Assembly (NCBI RefSeq): GCF_047971185.1
Contig: NZ_JBKDZH010000014.1
Coordinates: 1 to 64,000, forward strand
DNA length: 64,000 bases
Direction: 5' to 3'
Source of the DNA: Kluyvera sp047971185
GTDB taxonomy: Bacteria > Pseudomonadota > Gammaproteobacteria > Enterobacterales > Enterobacteriaceae
The notes beneath the pieces were generated by a model. The model was not told where the DNA came from. It made no database searches and saw only the letters and a list, made by a program, of their open reading frames with translations. Made by a program: the position numbers and the translations under genes. Position 1 is the first letter of the stretch; every line of letters begins with the position of its first letter. Of this stretch, positions 25,766 through 34,530 are shown one piece after another.

Positions 25766-26377
25766 CTACATGGCGTCCATCGCTTTCTGTACTTTCCAGA
25801 TATAGCGCGGCGCCTGCGGTGCCGGATGGTTCTTCACCACATGCTCGAAGAACTCATCCTTATCCAGTTCATTAATTTCCGCAATCGCCTTTTTACGGTC
25901 CGACGAGAAGGTGCGCAGCAGCGCACCGGCGCCGTTAGCGTACGAGACCACCAGCGCATACTGCATCACTTCCGGGTCGTTAATCCCCGCCAGCGATCCG
26001 TGCTCCAGGATGCTCAGATAGGCCGCGCCCATCGAAATATTCCGCTCGGGGTTTTTCAGCTCGCTGGTCGACGGCTGGCCGCTCCAGCCCATATGACGGT
26101 ATACGTCCAGCCCGGAGGTAGAGGCCTTAAGCTGCATCAGACCGACCGCGTTTGATTTGCTGACCAGCGTCGGGTTCCCGCCGGACTCCACGGCAATAAT
26201 CGCGGTGATCAGGCGCGGGCTTACGCCCCATGCCTCACCGGCTTTTTCGCTAATGGGCATCCACTGCATCGCTCGCTTCACCGGCACTTCAGGGTTCCAG
26301 GGGGGATTGCGGTAATCCGATTTAGAGCTACACCCGGCGAGTAATACAATTAAAAAAGCAAACCATCTTAATTTCAC
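25766..26377 (-). CDS. emtA: Membrane-bound endo-lytic murein transglycosylase EmtA (MltE)
   Basis: Outer-membrane lipoprotein that cleaves peptidoglycan glycan strands internally, forming 1,6-anhydro ends. The 203 residues match E. coli EmtA in length and sequence. Lipobox LLAGC puts the lipidated cysteine at residue 16. The catalytic glutamate is Glu64 in IAVESGGNP, followed by the SLT family motif NAVGLMQLKAST and later ISMGAAYLSILE and YALVVSYANGAG. Its stop codon abuts that of ycgR. The neighbour ldcA works on the same cell-wall recycling products. Confidence 0.96.
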   Translation of the reverse strand: MKLRWFAFLIVLLAGCSSKSDYRNPPWNPEVPVKRAMQWMPISEKAGEAWGVSPRLITAIIAVESGGNPTLVSKSNAVGLMQLKASTSGLDVYRHMGWSGQPSTSELKNPERNISMGAAYLSILEHGSLAGINDPEVMQYALVVSYANGAGALLRTFSSDRKKAIAEINELDKDEFFEHVVKNHPAPQAPRYIWKVQKAMDAM

Positions 26378-26470
26378 GCATCTATCCTTTTAGCTGAACT
26401 TTGTTGCCGTTAATGACAACCACGGGCTCAGGCGGCATGATACTCGTTTCATACTCAGCAAGGAAATGCC

Positions 26471-27385
26471 ATGTCTCAGTTTCATCTTATCGCCCCTTCC
26501 GGCTACTGCATTAACCAATCCGCGGCGCTGCGCGGGGTGTCGCGATTAGAAGAGGCCGGGCATCAGGTCGCCAATCAGCAGGTTATTGCCCGCCGCGACC
26601 GCCGTTTCGCCGGGGTTGAAAGCGAGCGTCTGGGCGATATTAACGGGCTGGTGACGCTGGCGGGGAAAAATCAGATTGTGATGCCGGTGCGCGGCGGCTA
26701 CGGCGCGAGTCGTTTACTCGACCGAATCGATTGGCAGGGGCTGGTTGCCCGTCAGCAGCGCGATCCGCTGCTGATCTGCGGCCACAGCGATTTTACTGTG
26801 ATCCAGATGGGTCTGCTGGCCCACGGCAACGCCATCACCTTTAGCGGGCCGATGCTGGCGGGCAACTTTGGTGCGGAAGCACTCAACGATTTTACCGAGC
26901 ACCACTTCTGGCTGGCGTTGAAAAACCCAACCTATAGCGTGGAATGGGCGGGTGACGGCCCGAACTGCACGACTCATGGCACGCTGTGGGGCGGCAATCT
27001 GGCGATGATCGTGTCGCTGATAGGGACGCCGTGGCTGCCGGAGATCCGCGACGGCATTCTGGTGCTGGAGGACATTAACGAGCACCCGTTCCGCGTCGAA
27101 CGCATGCTGCTACAGCTGCTGCACGCGGGTATTTTGTCGCGTCAGCGGGCCATCGTGCTGGGCAGTTTCACCGGCGCTGCGCCGAACGACTACGACGCCG
27201 GTTACGATCTCAACGCCATGTACGATTATCTGCGTTCCCGGCTGGCCATTCCGGTCATTACCGGCCTCGATTTCGGCCATGAACAGCGCACGGTGACGCT
27301 GGCGCTCGGCGCGCAGGCGCAGTTAACCCATTCATCCGGTCACTCAACGCTCACCCTGAGCGGCCATCCGGTAGTAAATGAGTAA
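26471..27385 (+). CDS. ldcA: Murein tetrapeptide LD-carboxypeptidase
   Basis: Cytoplasmic S66-family serine peptidase that removes the terminal D-Ala from recycled murein tetrapeptides. 304 residues, as in E. coli. The Ser-Glu-His triad is readable: Ser106 in CGHSDF, Glu200 in VLEDINEHPF and His270 in GLDFGHEQ. The ATG follows AAGGAAATGCC. It is divergent from emtA, and the pairing of a lytic enzyme with a recycling peptidase is conserved in enterics. Confidence 0.96.
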   Translation: MSQFHLIAPSGYCINQSAALRGVSRLEEAGHQVANQQVIARRDRRFAGVESERLGDINGLVTLAGKNQIVMPVRGGYGASRLLDRIDWQGLVARQQRDPLLICGHSDFTVIQMGLLAHGNAITFSGPMLAGNFGAEALNDFTEHHFWLALKNPTYSVEWAGDGPNCTTHGTLWGGNLAMIVSLIGTPWLPEIRDGILVLEDINEHPFRVERMLLQLLHAGILSRQRAIVLGSFTGAAPNDYDAGYDLNAMYDYLRSRLAIPVITGLDFGHEQRTVTLALGAQAQLTHSSGHSTLTLSGHPVVNE

Positions 27386-27481
27386 AAAAAACAATATTCA
27401 CCGCTTATTAGTCCAATGTTCGCGCCCTAAATATGGTAACGTTTTGTTACTAGTCAGCACGTTTAGGGGAGTACGTGAACA

Positions 27482-29215
27482 TTGGACGCCACGGCAGTCA
27501 TTAGTCTCTTTATTTTAGGTTCGGTCTTAGTAACCTGCAGTATTCTCTTAAGCTCATTTTCTTCCCGCCTCGGCATCCCGATTCTGGTTATCTTTTTAGC
27601 CATCGGTATGCTGGCAGGCGTTGACGGCATTGGCGGCATTCCGTTCGACAACTACCCTTTCGCGTATATGGTCAGTAACCTGGCGCTGGCGGTGATCCTG
27701 CTGGACGGCGGGATGCGTACGCAGGCCAGCTCCTTTCGCGTGGCCCTCGGCCCGGCGCTGTCGCTGGCGACAGTCGGCGTACTGCTCACCTCCGGCCTGA
27801 CCGGGATGATGGCGGCCTGGCTGTTTAAGCTGGACATGATGGAAGGCCTGCTGATTGGCGCGATTGTCGGGTCGACCGACGCCGCGGCGGTGTTCTCGCT
27901 GCTCGGAGGCAAAGGGTTGAACGAGCGCGTGGGCTCGACCCTGGAGATCGAATCCGGCAGTAACGATCCGATGGCGGTGTTTCTGACCATCACCCTGATC
28001 GAGATGATTCAGCAGCATGAAACCGGCCTGAGCTGGATGTTCCTGGTGCATATTATTCAGCAGTTCGGTCTGGGGATTGTGATTGGTCTTGGCGGCGGCT
28101 ATCTGCTGCTGCAAATGATCAACCGCATCGCCCTGCCCGCCGGGCTGTATCCGCTGCTGGCGCTGAGCGGCGGGATCATGATTTTCGCCGTCACCACTAC
28201 CCTCAACGGTAGCGGGATTCTGGCGGTGTATCTGTGCGGCTTCCTGCTGGGCAACCGCCCCATCCGCAACCGCTTCGGTATTCTGCAAAACTTCGATGGT
28301 CTGGCCTGGCTGGCGCAGATTGCGATGTTCCTGGTGCTGGGGCTGCTGGTTACGCCGTCGGATCTGCTGCCCATCGCCATTCCTGCGCTGCTGCTCTCCA
28401 TCTGGATGATCTTTATTGCCCGCCCGCTGTCGGTGTTCGCCGGGCTGCTGCCGTTCCGCGGCTTTAACCTGCGCGAGCGCACCTTTATCAGCTGGGTCGG
28501 CCTGCGCGGCGCGGTGCCGATTATTCTCGCGGTGTTCCCGATGATGGCCGGGCTGGAGAACGCGCGGCTGTTCTTTAACGTCGCCTTCTTCGTGGTACTG
28601 ATTTCCCTGCTGCTGCAGGGGACATCTCTGTCATGGGCGGCGAAAAAAGCCCGGGTGGTGGTGCCGCCGGTGGGCTGGCCTATCTCCCGCGTGGGGCTGG
28701 ATATTCATCCGGAGAATCCGTGGGAGCAATTTGTCTACCAGCTTAGCGCCGACAAATGGTGCGTAGGCGCGGCGCTTCGCGACCTGCATATGCCGCCGGA
28801 AACGCGCATTGCGGCCCTGTTTCGCGACAACGCGCTGCTGCACCCAACCGGCAGCACCCGCCTGCGGGAGAATGACATTCTGTGCGTGATTGGCCGTGAA
28901 CGCGATCTGCCGCTGCTGGGCAAGCTGTTCAGCCAGTCGCCGCCGTTATCGCTGGATCAGCGCTTCTTTGGTGACTTTATTCTGGAAGCGAACGCCAAAT
29001 TTGCCGACGTGGCGCTGATTTACGGCCTCGACGGCGGTGAGGAGTTCCGCGATAACCAGCAGTCGCTGGGGGATATTGTCGAGCACCTGCTGGGCGCCGC
29101 GCCGGTGGTCGGTGACCAGGTCGAGTTTGCCGGGATGGTATGGACGGTGGCCGAGAAAGCGGAAAATCAGGTGCTGAAGGTCGGCGTGCGCGTGGCCGAG
29201 GAAGAAAGTGAGTAG
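27482..29215 (+). CDS. cvrA: K+/H+ antiporter NhaP2 (CvrA)
   Basis: CPA1-family potassium/proton antiporter of the inner membrane, 577 residues, strongly similar to E. coli CvrA/NhaP2 throughout. About 13 helices span residues 1-390 (GSTDAAAVFSLLGGKG and ESGSNDPMAVFLT hold the ion-site aspartates). They are followed by a RCK_C/TrkA-C-type regulatory domain (LREND-LCVIGRE region, about residues 400-490) and a CorC_HlyC-like C-terminal domain. Translation begins at TTG: the codon lies where the E. coli MDAT start falls, and no ATG is nearby. TTG would lower expression. Confidence 0.94.
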   Translation: MDATAVISLFILGSVLVTCSILLSSFSSRLGIPILVIFLAIGMLAGVDGIGGIPFDNYPFAYMVSNLALAVILLDGGMRTQASSFRVALGPALSLATVGVLLTSGLTGMMAAWLFKLDMMEGLLIGAIVGSTDAAAVFSLLGGKGLNERVGSTLEIESGSNDPMAVFLTITLIEMIQQHETGLSWMFLVHIIQQFGLGIVIGLGGGYLLLQMINRIALPAGLYPLLALSGGIMIFAVTTTLNGSGILAVYLCGFLLGNRPIRNRFGILQNFDGLAWLAQIAMFLVLGLLVTPSDLLPIAIPALLLSIWMIFIARPLSVFAGLLPFRGFNLRERTFISWVGLRGAVPIILAVFPMMAGLENARLFFNVAFFVVLISLLLQGTSLSWAAKKARVVVPPVGWPISRVGLDIHPENPWEQFVYQLSADKWCVGAALRDLHMPPETRIAALFRDNALLHPTGSTRLRENDILCVIGRERDLPLLGKLFSQSPPLSLDQRFFGDFILEANAKFADVALIYGLDGGEEFRDNQQSLGDIVEHLLGAAPVVGDQVEFAGMVWTVAEKAENQVLKVGVRVAEEESE

Positions 29216-29224
29216 TTCTCATCT

Positions 29225-29295
29225 TGTCGCCCGGCCGAACGAAGTGACGCCGGGGTTCCCCGGAGTCGGTGCTTGCGCACCTCGTCCGGGCGACA
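29225..29295. repeat. REP-like element between cvrA and dadX
   Basis: TGTCGCCCGG (29,225-29,234) and CCGGGCGACA (29,286-29,295) are perfect inverted copies around a GC-rich core that has its own small hairpin (CCGGGG/CCCCGG). This is the form of a bacterial interspersed mosaic element, here between convergent genes. Confidence 0.65.
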
Positions 29296-29302
29296 CGTAA
29301 AG

Positions 29303-30373
29303 TTACACCGTCACAACGGGTACGCGCGGTGCCAGCGCGCACATGAGCTCATAGCCTACGGTGCCAGCGCTGGCGGCCACGTCGTCAATTTTAATCTCTT
29401 TGCCCCACAGCTCAACCGGCGTACCGATTCCCGCCTGTGGGCAAGGGGTTAAATCCACCGCCAGCATATCCATCGAAATTGCCCCTACCGTGCCGGTACG
29501 GATGCCATCCACCAGCACCGGGGTGCCGCTGGCGGCAATCCGCGGATAGCCATCCGCATAGCCGCAGGCCACAATACCAATGCGCTGCTCCTCTTTCGCC
29601 CGATAGCGGCTACCGTAACCTACCGCATCGCCCGGCTTAAGATTCTGCACGCCGATAATCTGGCTGCTGAGGGTCATCACCGGCTTCAGACCGGTGTTGG
29701 CGATATCCTGCCACTGGCCGGTAGGCGACGCGCCGTACAGCACAATGCCCGGCCGCACCCAGTCGAAATGGGTCTCCGGATGCCACAGGGTAGCCGCCGA
29801 GTTGGCGAGCGAACGCGGGCACTCCAGCCCTTCCGCAGCCTGCTCGATAAGCCGCATGGGCTCGGTGACGCCGTCGGTGTTTTCCGCCTGCGCAAAGTGC
29901 GACATCAGCGTCATTCCGCCGACGTTGCCCATGCCGCGCAGCTGCTGCCAGACGCTCTGCACCCGCTCCGGCGCAAAGCCGAGTCGGTTCATGCCGCTGT
30001 TGACCTTCAGATAGACATCAAGCGGCGCATGCAGGCGCGCGTTTTGCAGCGCTTTAACCTGCCAGTTGCTGTGCACGCTGGTGGTCAGCCGATATTTATC
30101 GAACAGCTCCAGCTCGTCGGCGTGGAAAAAGCCCTCCAGCAGCAGAATCGGCCCCTTCCAGCCGCGCTCGCGCAGCAGAATGGCCTCTTCCAGATTCAGC
30201 AGCGCAAAGCCATCGGTTTCGCGCAGGGCGCTCCACACCCGGTCCAGACCATGACCGTAGGCGTTGGCTTTCACCACCGACCAGACGCGAGCGCCGCTGG
30301 CGGCCCGGCGGGCAATGGCGAGATTCTCTTTCAGCGCCTGCAGATCGATGCTGGCGAGCACAGGACGTGACAT
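29303..30373 (-). CDS. dadX: Catabolic alanine racemase
   Basis: PLP enzyme converting L-alanine to D-alanine, the substrate of DadA in the catabolic route to pyruvate. 356 residues. The PLP lysine is Lys35 in VVKANAYGHG. The catalytic tyrosine lies in VGYGSRYRA, and ISMDMLAVDLT is the conserved C-terminal motif. It follows dadA by nine bases, so the two form the dadAX operon. In E. coli the operon is controlled by Lrp and CRP. Confidence 0.95.
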   Translation of the reverse strand: MSRPVLASIDLQALKENLAIARRAASGARVWSVVKANAYGHGLDRVWSALRETDGFALLNLEEAILLRERGWKGPILLLEGFFHADELELFDKYRLTTSVHSNWQVKALQNARLHAPLDVYLKVNSGMNRLGFAPERVQSVWQQLRGMGNVGGMTLMSHFAQAENTDGVTEPMRLIEQAAEGLECPRSLANSAATLWHPETHFDWVRPGIVLYGASPTGQWQDIANTGLKPVMTLSSQIIGVQNLKPGDAVGYGSRYRAKEEQRIGIVACGYADGYPRIAASGTPVLVDGIRTGTVGAISMDMLAVDLTPCPQAGIGTPVELWGKEIKIDDVAASAGTVGYELMCALAPRVPVVTV

Positions 30374-30382
30374 GCTTTCTCC

Positions 30383-31681
30383 TTAGTGGTGCGCACCATG
30401 CAAGTGCTGCAAACGAGTGGGGGTAAAGCCCGGCGAGTAACGCGCAACGCTGAGATCATCATAGGGGATTGCCGGCATTCTGCCAGACATCAAGTCGCTC
30501 AGCAGTTGCCCGGAACCGCAGGACATGGTCCAGCCCAGCGTACCGTGGCCGGTATTGAGCCACAGGTTTTTAAACGCCGTTTTACCCACCACCGGCGTAC
30601 CGTCCGGCGTCATCGGGCGCAGCCCGGTCCAGAAGGTGGCCTCTTCCACGCGACCGCCGCGCGGGAACAGATCGCGCACCACCATCTCCAATGTCTCACG
30701 CCGCGGCTGGAGCAGCTTGGTATTAAAGCCCACGATTTCCGCCATGCCGCCCACGCGGATCCGGTTATCAAAGCGGGTAATGGCAATTTTGTAGGTTTCA
30801 TCGAGGATCGTCGACACCGGTGCCCCGCTCTCTTCCACAATCGGGATGGTCAGCGAGTAGCCTTTAAGCGGGTAAACCGGGATATCCACCAGCCCTTTGA
30901 GCATCGCGGTCGAGTAGGAACCGAAGGCCATCACGTAGGCGTCGGCTTTGATGATTTCATCACCGCATTTCACCCCGACGATGCGTTCACCGTCTTTGAT
31001 CAGGCTCTCGACCGGCGTGTTAAAACGGAACTGGACGCCCGCCTGCTCGGCCATTTTGGCCAACCGTTGGGTGAACAGCTGGCAGTCGCCGGTTTCATCG
31101 TTAGGCAGACGCAGCCCGCCGGTGAGCTTGTGGGCAACTTCGGCCAGCGCGGGTTCCACTTCCGCCAGCCGCGAGGCCTCCAGCAGCTGATACGGCACGC
31201 CCGCGTCTTCGAGCACCGCGATATCGCGGGTCGCGTTCTCATACTGTTGTTCGGTGCGGAACAGCTGCAACGTGCCGCCCTGGCGGCCTTCATAGGAAAT
31301 ACCGGTGGTTTCACGCAGGGTTTTCAGGCAGTCGCGGCTGTATTCCGCCAGCCGCACCATCCGCCCTTTGTTTTCCATATAGTGGCGGGTGTCGCAGTTG
31401 CGCAGCATTTGCCACATCCACTTCAGCTGGAAGCCGGTGCCGTCAAGGCGAATCGCCAGCGGCGCATGGCGCTGGAACATCCATTTGATCGCCTTCAGCG
31501 GTACGCCCGGCGCGGCCCACGGCGCGGCGTAGCCCGGTGAGATCTGCCCGGCGTTAGCGGCGCTGGTCTCCAGCGCCGGGCCGGCCTCGCGGTCGATCAC
31601 CGTGACCTGATGCCCCGCCTGACTTAAATACCAGGCGCTGGTCACGCCCACCACGCCACTTCCCAGTATGACAATGTGCAT
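30383..31681 (-). CDS. dadA: D-amino acid dehydrogenase, small subunit DadA
   Basis: Membrane-associated flavoenzyme that oxidises D-alanine and other D-amino acids to keto acids and passes electrons to the respiratory chain. 432 residues, the E. coli length. The FAD-binding GSGVVG follows the first strand at residues 7-12, with the usual glutamate/aspartate at the end of strand two (VTVIDREAG). The C-terminal NTGHGTLGWTMSCGSGQLL is the second FAD contact. The start MHIVILGSG was chosen because GGAGTGGCT lies just upstream, leaving out an 11-codon extension. Confidence 0.96.
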   Translation of the reverse strand: MHIVILGSGVVGVTSAWYLSQAGHQVTVIDREAGPALETSAANAGQISPGYAAPWAAPGVPLKAIKWMFQRHAPLAIRLDGTGFQLKWMWQMLRNCDTRHYMENKGRMVRLAEYSRDCLKTLRETTGISYEGRQGGTLQLFRTEQQYENATRDIAVLEDAGVPYQLLEASRLAEVEPALAEVAHKLTGGLRLPNDETGDCQLFTQRLAKMAEQAGVQFRFNTPVESLIKDGERIVGVKCGDEIIKADAYVMAFGSYSTAMLKGLVDIPVYPLKGYSLTIPIVEESGAPVSTILDETYKIAITRFDNRIRVGGMAEIVGFNTKLLQPRRETLEMVVRDLFPRGGRVEEATFWTGLRPMTPDGTPVVGKTAFKNLWLNTGHGTLGWTMSCGSGQLLSDLMSGRMPAIPYDDLSVARYSPGFTPTRLQHLHGAHH

Positions 31682-32006
31682 AGCCACTCCAGTCCAGAAT
31701 GAGTAAAAGAACAATCATCTAATTACAAATTGATAACCCAGATGAAAATATTATTCAACATATGCTTTTTTTATGGTGACTTACCTCACAGAGCGCCCAT
31801 GCAGCGGGCTAGTGCGGATATTGATATCTCCTGCTACGCGCTATTTTTTGTCAGCATAAAACTCTGCAAAACAGCCAAAATAGCGCCGGCAAAATGAATA
31901 AATCATGAAGTTTAGAAAACGTGGTTGTTACAGAATTTCTGCGGTGTTCTATCCTTGAAGAGAGGCTCTCCAGACAGAGAGAGTCGCCAACAATGAGGGC
32001 GCGCTA

Positions 32007-33539
32007 ATGGCTACGATTGACTCGATGAATAAGGACACAACTCGTCTGAGCGATGGACCCGACTGGACGTTTTCGCTGCTGGAAACCTACCTGGCGGAAA
32101 TTGACCGGGTGGCGAAGCTATACCGACTGGATACCTACCCGCATCAGATCGAAGTCATTACCTCCGAACAGATGATGGATGCCTACTCCAGCGTCGGGAT
32201 GCCGATTAACTACCCCCACTGGTCGTTTGGTAAAAAGTTTATTGAGACCGAGCGTCAGTATAAGCACGGGCAGCAGGGGCTGGCCTATGAGATCGTGATT
32301 AACTCCAACCCGTGCATCGCCTATCTGATGGAAGAGAACACCATCACCATGCAGGCGCTGGTGATGGCGCACGCCTGCTACGGACATAACTCGTTCTTTA
32401 AAAACAACTATCTGTTCCGCAGCTGGACCGATGCCAGCTCGATCGTCGACTATCTGCTGTTCGCCCGTAAGTACATTACCGAATGCGAAGAGCGCTACGG
32501 CGTGGATGAGGTTGAGCGGCTGCTCGACTCGTGCCATGCGCTGATGAACTACGGCGTTGACCGCTACAAACGGCCGTCGAAAATTTCGCTCCAGGAAGAG
32601 AAAGCGCGGCAGAAGAGCCGTGAAGAATATCTGCAAAGCCAGGTGAATACCCTGTGGCGCACCCTGCCGAAACGCGATGAAGAAAAGGCCGTCGAGTCGG
32701 CGCGCCGCTACCCGTCCGAGCCGCAGGAGAACCTGCTGTACTTTATGGAGAAAAACGCGCCGCTGCTGGAGCCGTGGCAGCGTGAGATCCTGCGCATCGT
32801 GCGTAAGGTCAGCCAGTATTTCTATCCGCAGAAGCAGACGCAGGTGATGAACGAAGGCTGGGCGACCTTCTGGCACTACACCATTCTTAATCACCTGTAC
32901 GATGAAGGCAAAGTGACCGAACGCTTTATGCTGGAGTTCCTGCACAGCCACACCAACGTGGTGTTCCAGCCGCCCTATAACAGCCCGTGGTACAGCGGTA
33001 TTAACCCGTATGCGCTGGGCTTTGCGATGTTCCAGGACATTAAGCGTATCTGCCAGAACCCGACTGAAGAAGATAAATACTGGTTCCCGGACATGGCTGG
33101 TTCCGATTGGCTGACCACCCTGCATTTCGCCATGCGTGACTTTAAGGACGAAAGCTTTATCAGCCAGTTCCTGTCGCCGAAAATCATGCGCGACTTCCGG
33201 CTGTTTACCGTGCTGGACGACGACCGCAATAACTATCTGGAAATTTCGGCGATCCACAACGAAGAAGGCTATCGGGAAATCCGCTCCCAGCTCTCTTCTC
33301 AGTACAACCTCAGCAACCTGGAGCCCAATATTCAGGTGTGGAACGTCGACCTGCGCGGCGACCGTTCGCTGACCCTACGCTACGTGCCGCATAACCGCGC
33401 GCCGCTCGATAAGGGACGTAAAGAAGTGCTCAAGCACGTGCACCGGCTGTGGGGCTTTGATGTGCATCTGGAACAGCAGAACGCCGACGGCAGCGTTGAG
33501 CTGCTGGAGCGCTGCCCGCCGCGGCCGAATGCGCTGTAA
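32007..33539 (+). CDS. ycgB: SpoVR family protein YcgB
   Basis: A 510-residue soluble protein of the same length as E. coli YcgB and similar throughout (PDWTFSLLETYLAEIDRVAK, MAHACYGHNSFFKNNYLFR, NEGWATFWHYTILNHLYDEG). The HACYGHN and NEGWATFWHY motifs carry conserved His/Glu that could bind metal. In Bacillus SpoVR affects the spore cortex; in enterics the role is unknown, and the gene is usually sigma-S dependent. A TTGTTA, 17 bases, TCTATC promoter-like pair ending near 31,953 lies upstream. Divergent from dadA, with a terminator shared with fadR. Confidence 0.94.
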   Translation: MATIDSMNKDTTRLSDGPDWTFSLLETYLAEIDRVAKLYRLDTYPHQIEVITSEQMMDAYSSVGMPINYPHWSFGKKFIETERQYKHGQQGLAYEIVINSNPCIAYLMEENTITMQALVMAHACYGHNSFFKNNYLFRSWTDASSIVDYLLFARKYITECEERYGVDEVERLLDSCHALMNYGVDRYKRPSKISLQEEKARQKSREEYLQSQVNTLWRTLPKRDEEKAVESARRYPSEPQENLLYFMEKNAPLLEPWQREILRIVRKVSQYFYPQKQTQVMNEGWATFWHYTILNHLYDEGKVTERFMLEFLHSHTNVVFQPPYNSPWYSGINPYALGFAMFQDIKRICQNPTEEDKYWFPDMAGSDWLTTLHFAMRDFKDESFISQFLSPKIMRDFRLFTVLDDDRNNYLEISAIHNEEGYREIRSQLSSQYNLSNLEPNIQVWNVDLRGDRSLTLRYVPHNRAPLDKGRKEVLKHVHRLWGFDVHLEQQNADGSVELLERCPPRPNAL

Positions 33540-33570
33540 GGGGTAATAGAAGCAGCCTGAGATAAAACAA

Positions 33571-33594
33571 AAATCCCCGCATCGGCGGGGATTT
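33571..33594. terminator. Bidirectional terminator between ycgB and fadR
   Basis: AAATCCCCGC (33,571-33,580) and GCGGGGATTT (33,585-33,594) form a perfect 10-bp stem with a 4-base loop, with A and T runs on its two sides. Confidence 0.9.
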
Positions 33595-33597
33595 TTG

Positions 33598-34317
33598 TTA
33601 GCGTCCGTGGAGGGCTAAATCACCCGGCAGCGACTTCTGCATGCGATGCCAGATCTCGCCGCTCTCATGACCGTAGCGACGAACCGTTTCGTACACCTTG
33701 TCATACTCGCCTTTCTCGCACAGCTCGATCAGCTGATGATAAAAACCCAACCCCAACGCGCGGGCTTCCGGGCTGGAAAAATAGTGACGCCCCAGACGGG
33801 TATACAGCCCTTTCATGCCGTTAAGGATCAGCCCATAGATTGGGTTGCCGGAGGCAAACGCCAGGCCACGGAACACGCTGTAGTCCAGTTCGGCAAACGC
33901 GTCAGCGTGGTCGGCAACTTCACGAGTTGTCGCCAGCACTTCCAGCGCTTTCTCAGGGTGCTGACGGAACGCGGTACGGATATAGATAGTGGCAATGTTG
34001 GTACGAACGGACAGCAGATTATCAATCAGCTGCGGCACGCTGTCGTGATCGAGACGCGCCAGCGTTTCCAGAATATTGAGCCCGGACGTTTCCCAGAAAT
34101 TGTTGACCTTTGTCGGCTTACCGTGCTGAATCGTCAGCCAGCCGTCTCGCGCCAGGCGCTGCAACACTTCACGTAAGGTAGTGCGGGTAACCCCAATTAA
34201 TTCAGAGAGTTCGCGTTCTGCCGGAAGAATTGACCCTGGAGGAAAACGGTTGTTCCAGATGCTTTCGACAATATACTCTTCCGCGAAACCCGCCGGGCTT
34301 TGCGCCTTAATAACCAT
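33598..34317 (-). CDS. fadR: Fatty acid metabolism regulator FadR
   Basis: GntR-family regulator of 239 residues that represses fatty-acid degradation genes (fadD among them) and activates fabA/fabB. Long-chain acyl-CoA releases it from DNA. The N-terminal winged helix (LSELIGVTRTTLREVLQRLA) is nearly identical to E. coli FadR, and the C-terminal acyl-CoA-binding helical domain is full length. The start MVIKAQSPAGF agrees with E. coli; the 14-codon upstream extension is discarded. A FadR-type site before fadD in this window shows one likely target. Confidence 0.97.
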   Translation of the reverse strand: MVIKAQSPAGFAEEYIVESIWNNRFPPGSILPAERELSELIGVTRTTLREVLQRLARDGWLTIQHGKPTKVNNFWETSGLNILETLARLDHDSVPQLIDNLLSVRTNIATIYIRTAFRQHPEKALEVLATTREVADHADAFAELDYSVFRGLAFASGNPIYGLILNGMKGLYTRLGRHYFSSPEARALGLGFYHQLIELCEKGEYDKVYETVRRYGHESGEIWHRMQKSLPGDLALHGR

Positions 34318-34530
34318 AGTAAAAATTCCATTACACAGCGTTGCAATTGGACTCATCATACCAGAGCCAACATAGCGCAGATAGCAGGGCGACCGAATTA
34401 AAAAGGGATCGCCGTTTCATTTTTCACATTTCGTTGAAAGGACGGAAACGGCCATTGCAGGGGGAATTCTGGCGGCATATCTGTTTTAATGGTAAAAAAA
34501 TGTCAACTTTTCAGGAGGAAGACGATTGCC

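Noticed and set aside
30386..31540. Long antisense frame inside dadA
   Set aside because: Shadow of dadA; low-complexity product rich in His, Arg and Gln.
32118..33257. Long antisense frame inside ycgB
   Set aside because: Shadow of a highly conserved core gene; no start signal.
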